Of a stretch of DNA of 64,000 nt, positions 62,234-64,000 are shown piece by piece; position 1 is the stretch's first letter; the number at the start of each line of letters is the position of its first letter. Origin of the DNA: Spirosoma spitsbergense DSM 19989 (GTDB taxonomy: Bacteria > Bacteroidota > Bacteroidia > Cytophagales > Spirosomataceae); NCBI RefSeq assembly GCF_000374085.1, contig NZ_KB893388.1, positions 148,471 through 212,470 of the forward strand, in the 5' to 3' direction. A program made the translations under genes and the position numbers. The notes beneath the pieces are model-generated. The model saw only the letters and a program-made list of their open reading frames with translations. It ran no database searches and was not told where the DNA came from.

Positions 62234-62315
62234 AAGGAGTGAGGAGCTAGGAGCGAGGAGCGAGAATAAGATTGCCGGACGGCTCCTTACTCCTCACTCC
62301 TCACTCCTCGCTCCT
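62234..62315. repeat. Imperfect hairpin with GGAGYGA units between rplU and rpmA
   Basis: 62234-62264 has four ggagtga/ggagcga-type units, and 62283-62315 has the complement in five units. About 24 of 30 positions match, with an 18-base loop. It lies exactly in the gap between the two ribosomal-protein genes. Confidence 0.6.
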
Positions 62316-62318
62316 GTT

Positions 62319-62636
62319 TTATAAAGTTATATCTTCGATCAGGACCTTCGTCAGATATTGACGGTGGCCGTTTTTCTTTTTGTAGCCTTTCCGACGCTTT
62401 TTCTTGAAGACGAGTACTTTTTCGCCTTTCAGATGCTCGACAATTTTTGCCGATATCGTCGCACCAGCGACGGTTGGAGCTCCAATGGAAATGCTCCCTT
62501 CGTTGTCAACAAGGAGAACTTTCACCTTGTCGGAGGCAAGTGCAGCGTCCACATCGCCCTCTAACCGGTGGGTATAGATGGTGCGACCCTTCTGGATCTT
62601 GAATTGCTGCCCTGCGATCTCTACGATTGCGTACAT
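62319..62636 (-). CDS. rplU: Ribosomal protein L21
   Basis: 105 residues from MYAIVEIAGQQFKIQKGRTI, the family start; the open frame reaches 62711 but runs through the promoter. Conserved parts: VLLVDNEGSISIGAPTVAGA, KVLVFKKKRRKGYKKKNGHRQ. Large-subunit protein binding 23S rRNA. First gene of the rplU-rpmA unit. Confidence 0.97.
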   Translation of the reverse strand: MYAIVEIAGQQFKIQKGRTIYTHRLEGDVDAALASDKVKVLLVDNEGSISIGAPTVAGATISAKIVEHLKGEKVLVFKKKRRKGYKKKNGHRQYLTKVLIEDITL

Positions 62637-62666
62637 GTGTATTGATATATATTGAAAATGAGGGTG

Positions 62667-62697
62667 CAAAGGTACTGCTTTTACTATAAACCTCAAA
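62667..62697 (-). promoter_or_regulatory. Promoter of rplU-rpmA
   Basis: On the minus strand TTTG (62694-62697), 19 bp, then TACCTTTG (62667-62674): an exact match to the Bacteroidota consensus TTTG-N19-TAnnTTTG. The leader to the ATG is about 25 bases. This promoter also shows that the upstream part of the open frame is not coding. Confidence 0.8.
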
Positions 62698-62733
62698 CAC
62701 TTAGGTGGCAAATTTCAGTCTGCCATCACTTTT

Positions 62734-63807
62734 TCAGTGTACCCTCAGTTTTTGACCTGGCCGAATACGGGAGCGGGAGGAAAGATGATTTTGCCGACTC
62801 AGGGTGGAAACCGATACGCCGTATTTTTCGGCAATAGTACTCAGCGTTTCGCCGGACCGAACCCGGTGTATGACCGTCCGTTTGAAGCGCGGTCTGGAAC
62901 TGGATTCTGACGAAGACGAAACACTACCCCCACGCAGGTAATCCCAAACCGAACCCGTTAGCAGGAAATGGTCGGAATTGATGGTATTTTCCGGGAACGA
63001 ATAAATATTGAGGGGGCTGAATGGGTTACCTTCAAATCGGGTTTCGAAGTGAAGGTGTGGGCCAGAACTGCGGCCTGTGCTACCACCCAGTCCGAGCTGG
63101 TCGCCCGCTTTGACCAGTTGGCCGGTTTCAACGGTTTGTTTCGACATGTGGCCGTACAGTGTTTCAAGACCATTGTAGTGCCGAACCAGTACGTAACGTC
63201 CGTAGCCGTTACCATCCCAGCCTACCACCCGAACAACGCCATCGAAAGCGACATAAATGGGTTCTCCCGTATCCAGGTCAAGGTCGGTGCCGGTGTGCCA
63301 GCGGCCCCACCGGTACCCAAAGTTGGAAGTCATTTTGCCTTCGTCCAGCGGAGCCGACCAAAAGTGATTGGCTGGAGGGTCGTAGAGCTTGATGTCGATG
63401 GCTTCGTTGAACTGTAGCGGGTCAATGCTGTAGGGATTGATGGTGTGCGAATCCCAAACGGCATAATAATCAGCGATTTTGACCCATTCATTGCCAATGA
63501 GTGCTGAGTCAATGACTTCAACAACACTGGTTTCGCCTAAGTCAATCTGACTGGTATCCTCGCTGGCAACGGGATTTAATTCTTTTTTCGGTTCAAACTG
63601 GCTGTTGAATCGTAACTGAGTAGTTTCCTGTTCAAACGGGTCGTCCGCTTTTTGCGGCTGATCAACGACCGGAGCATTGGGAGTTGCTCCATTTTTTGGG
63701 GTAATACGCAGGTTGTTTTTAAATCGCCCGCGCTCCTGGGCCTGTACCGTTACGGTAAAAAACAGGCACCCAATGGCTATTAGCCATTGCGTAGCGGTTT
63801 CTTTCAT
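62734..63807 (-). CDS. M23 family peptidase with C-terminal LysM
   Basis: 357 residues from MKETATQWLIAIGCL, with a signal peptide ending TVQAQ. M23/LytM domain about 155-280: MTSNFGYRWGRWHTGTDLDLDTG with the zinc His and Asp, LYGHMSKQ, and GPHLHFETRF with the catalytic/zinc His pair. A LysM domain closes the protein (VIHRVRSGETLSTIAEKYGVSVSTLSRQN). It probably cuts peptidoglycan cross-links in the periplasm, or activates amidases. Confidence 0.92.
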   Translation of the reverse strand: MKETATQWLIAIGCLFFTVTVQAQERGRFKNNLRITPKNGATPNAPVVDQPQKADDPFEQETTQLRFNSQFEPKKELNPVASEDTSQIDLGETSVVEVIDSALIGNEWVKIADYYAVWDSHTINPYSIDPLQFNEAIDIKLYDPPANHFWSAPLDEGKMTSNFGYRWGRWHTGTDLDLDTGEPIYVAFDGVVRVVGWDGNGYGRYVLVRHYNGLETLYGHMSKQTVETGQLVKAGDQLGLGGSTGRSSGPHLHFETRFEGNPFSPLNIYSFPENTINSDHFLLTGSVWDYLRGGSVSSSSESSSRPRFKRTVIHRVRSGETLSTIAEKYGVSVSTLSRQNHLSSRSRIRPGQKLRVH

Positions 63808-63865
63808 AGTTATCATGAATCAGTCAGTGGGTTAGTGAGTGGGCAATGTTACCTACTCACTGATG

Positions 63866-64000
63866 TTACGCAGCCTTGGCCAATAGAGTAGATTGACTTT
63901 TGAGGCTGTTGAGTTCCTGCAAAGCCAACTTAGTTGCATTTAGCGTCAGCAATTTCTTTAAAGCAAAATGATTTTTTGATGTGGACAGCCGTAAGGCTTC
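63866..64000 (-). CDS. 3' end of a gene cut by the window edge
   Basis: On the minus strand a frame is open from the window edge to TAA at 63866-63868, giving about 44 residues ending ELNSLKSQSTLLAKAA. It looks helical, with no known motif. It lies 58 bp upstream of the M23 peptidase gene. It could be chance, since so little is visible. Confidence 0.35.
   Translation of the reverse strand, partial: EALRLSTSKNHFALKKLLTLNATKLALQELNSLKSQSTLLAKAA

Noticed and set aside
62234..62315. Repeated GGAGYGA units considered as a CRISPR-like array
   Set aside because: Units are too short, have no regular spacers, and the two sets are inverted to each other; it is a hairpin.

Overview
The window looks like the chromosome of a Cytophagales bacterium, probably a Spirosoma-like member of the Bacteroidota. 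The evidence is two SusC/SusD pairs, C-terminal type IX secretion (T9SS) sorting domains, PorD- and PorE-type proteins, LytS/LytTR two-component genes, an omega subunit next to bamD and coaBC, and promoter elements of the Bacteroidota type (TTTG, then TAnnTTTG). No tRNA, rRNA, CRISPR array, insertion sequence or prophage was seen.

Region 1 (1-6.9 kb) holds a methyltransferase cut by the window edge, a glyoxalase-fold protein, two lipoproteins, and a LytS-type sensor kinase. A second kinase copy follows, broken by a frameshift and an in-frame stop. A LytTR response regulator converges on the pair.

Region 2 (7-24.3 kb) is housekeeping and cell envelope. On the plus strand are coaX, an outer-membrane barrel and lptC. 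On the minus strand are a cytochrome c / SCO / lipoprotein trio and the run bamD, rpoZ, coaBC, porD-like and recN. An OstA/LptA-like gene diverges from tilS, and a PorE-like OmpA protein and a DinB protein follow.

Region 3 (24.3-57.8 kb) is the accessory centrepiece: 18 genes, all on the minus strand, read from about 56.5 down to 24.3 kb, with a divergent GntR-type regulator at the head. In order of transcription they are: susC, susD, a fused DUF2231/cytochrome/DUF1549/DUF1553 protein, DUF1501, a cytochrome/DUF1549/DUF1553 lipoprotein, DUF1501, a DUF2231/cytochrome/LRR protein, a second susC and susD, a propeller/HEAT/cytochrome c protein, a DUF1080 hydrolase, a DUF4432 epimerase-like protein, a cupin, a TIM-barrel isomerase, a Gfo/Idh/MocA dehydrogenase, and an Rbs-type ABC importer (rbsA, rbsC, rbsB). 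The set reads as one catabolic locus: outer-membrane capture, periplasmic cleavage and redox chemistry by haem proteins of a type best known from Planctomycetes, inner-membrane import, then cytoplasmic oxidation and isomerisation of a sugar or sugar derivative. Both susC genes carry an almost position-identical conserved block about 55 bp upstream of the start codon, so the two halves are probably co-regulated. The substrate cannot be read from sequence.

Region 4 (57.8-64 kb) has a secreted protein, a T9SS-exported subtilase with a lipoprotein partner, an Nfu-type iron-sulfur carrier, rplU-rpmA with a clear promoter and terminator, an M23/LysM peptidase, and the end of one more gene. Several gaps between genes across the window carry imperfect hairpins whose arms are built from short tandem units. 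The unit sequence differs at each site but the architecture is the same.
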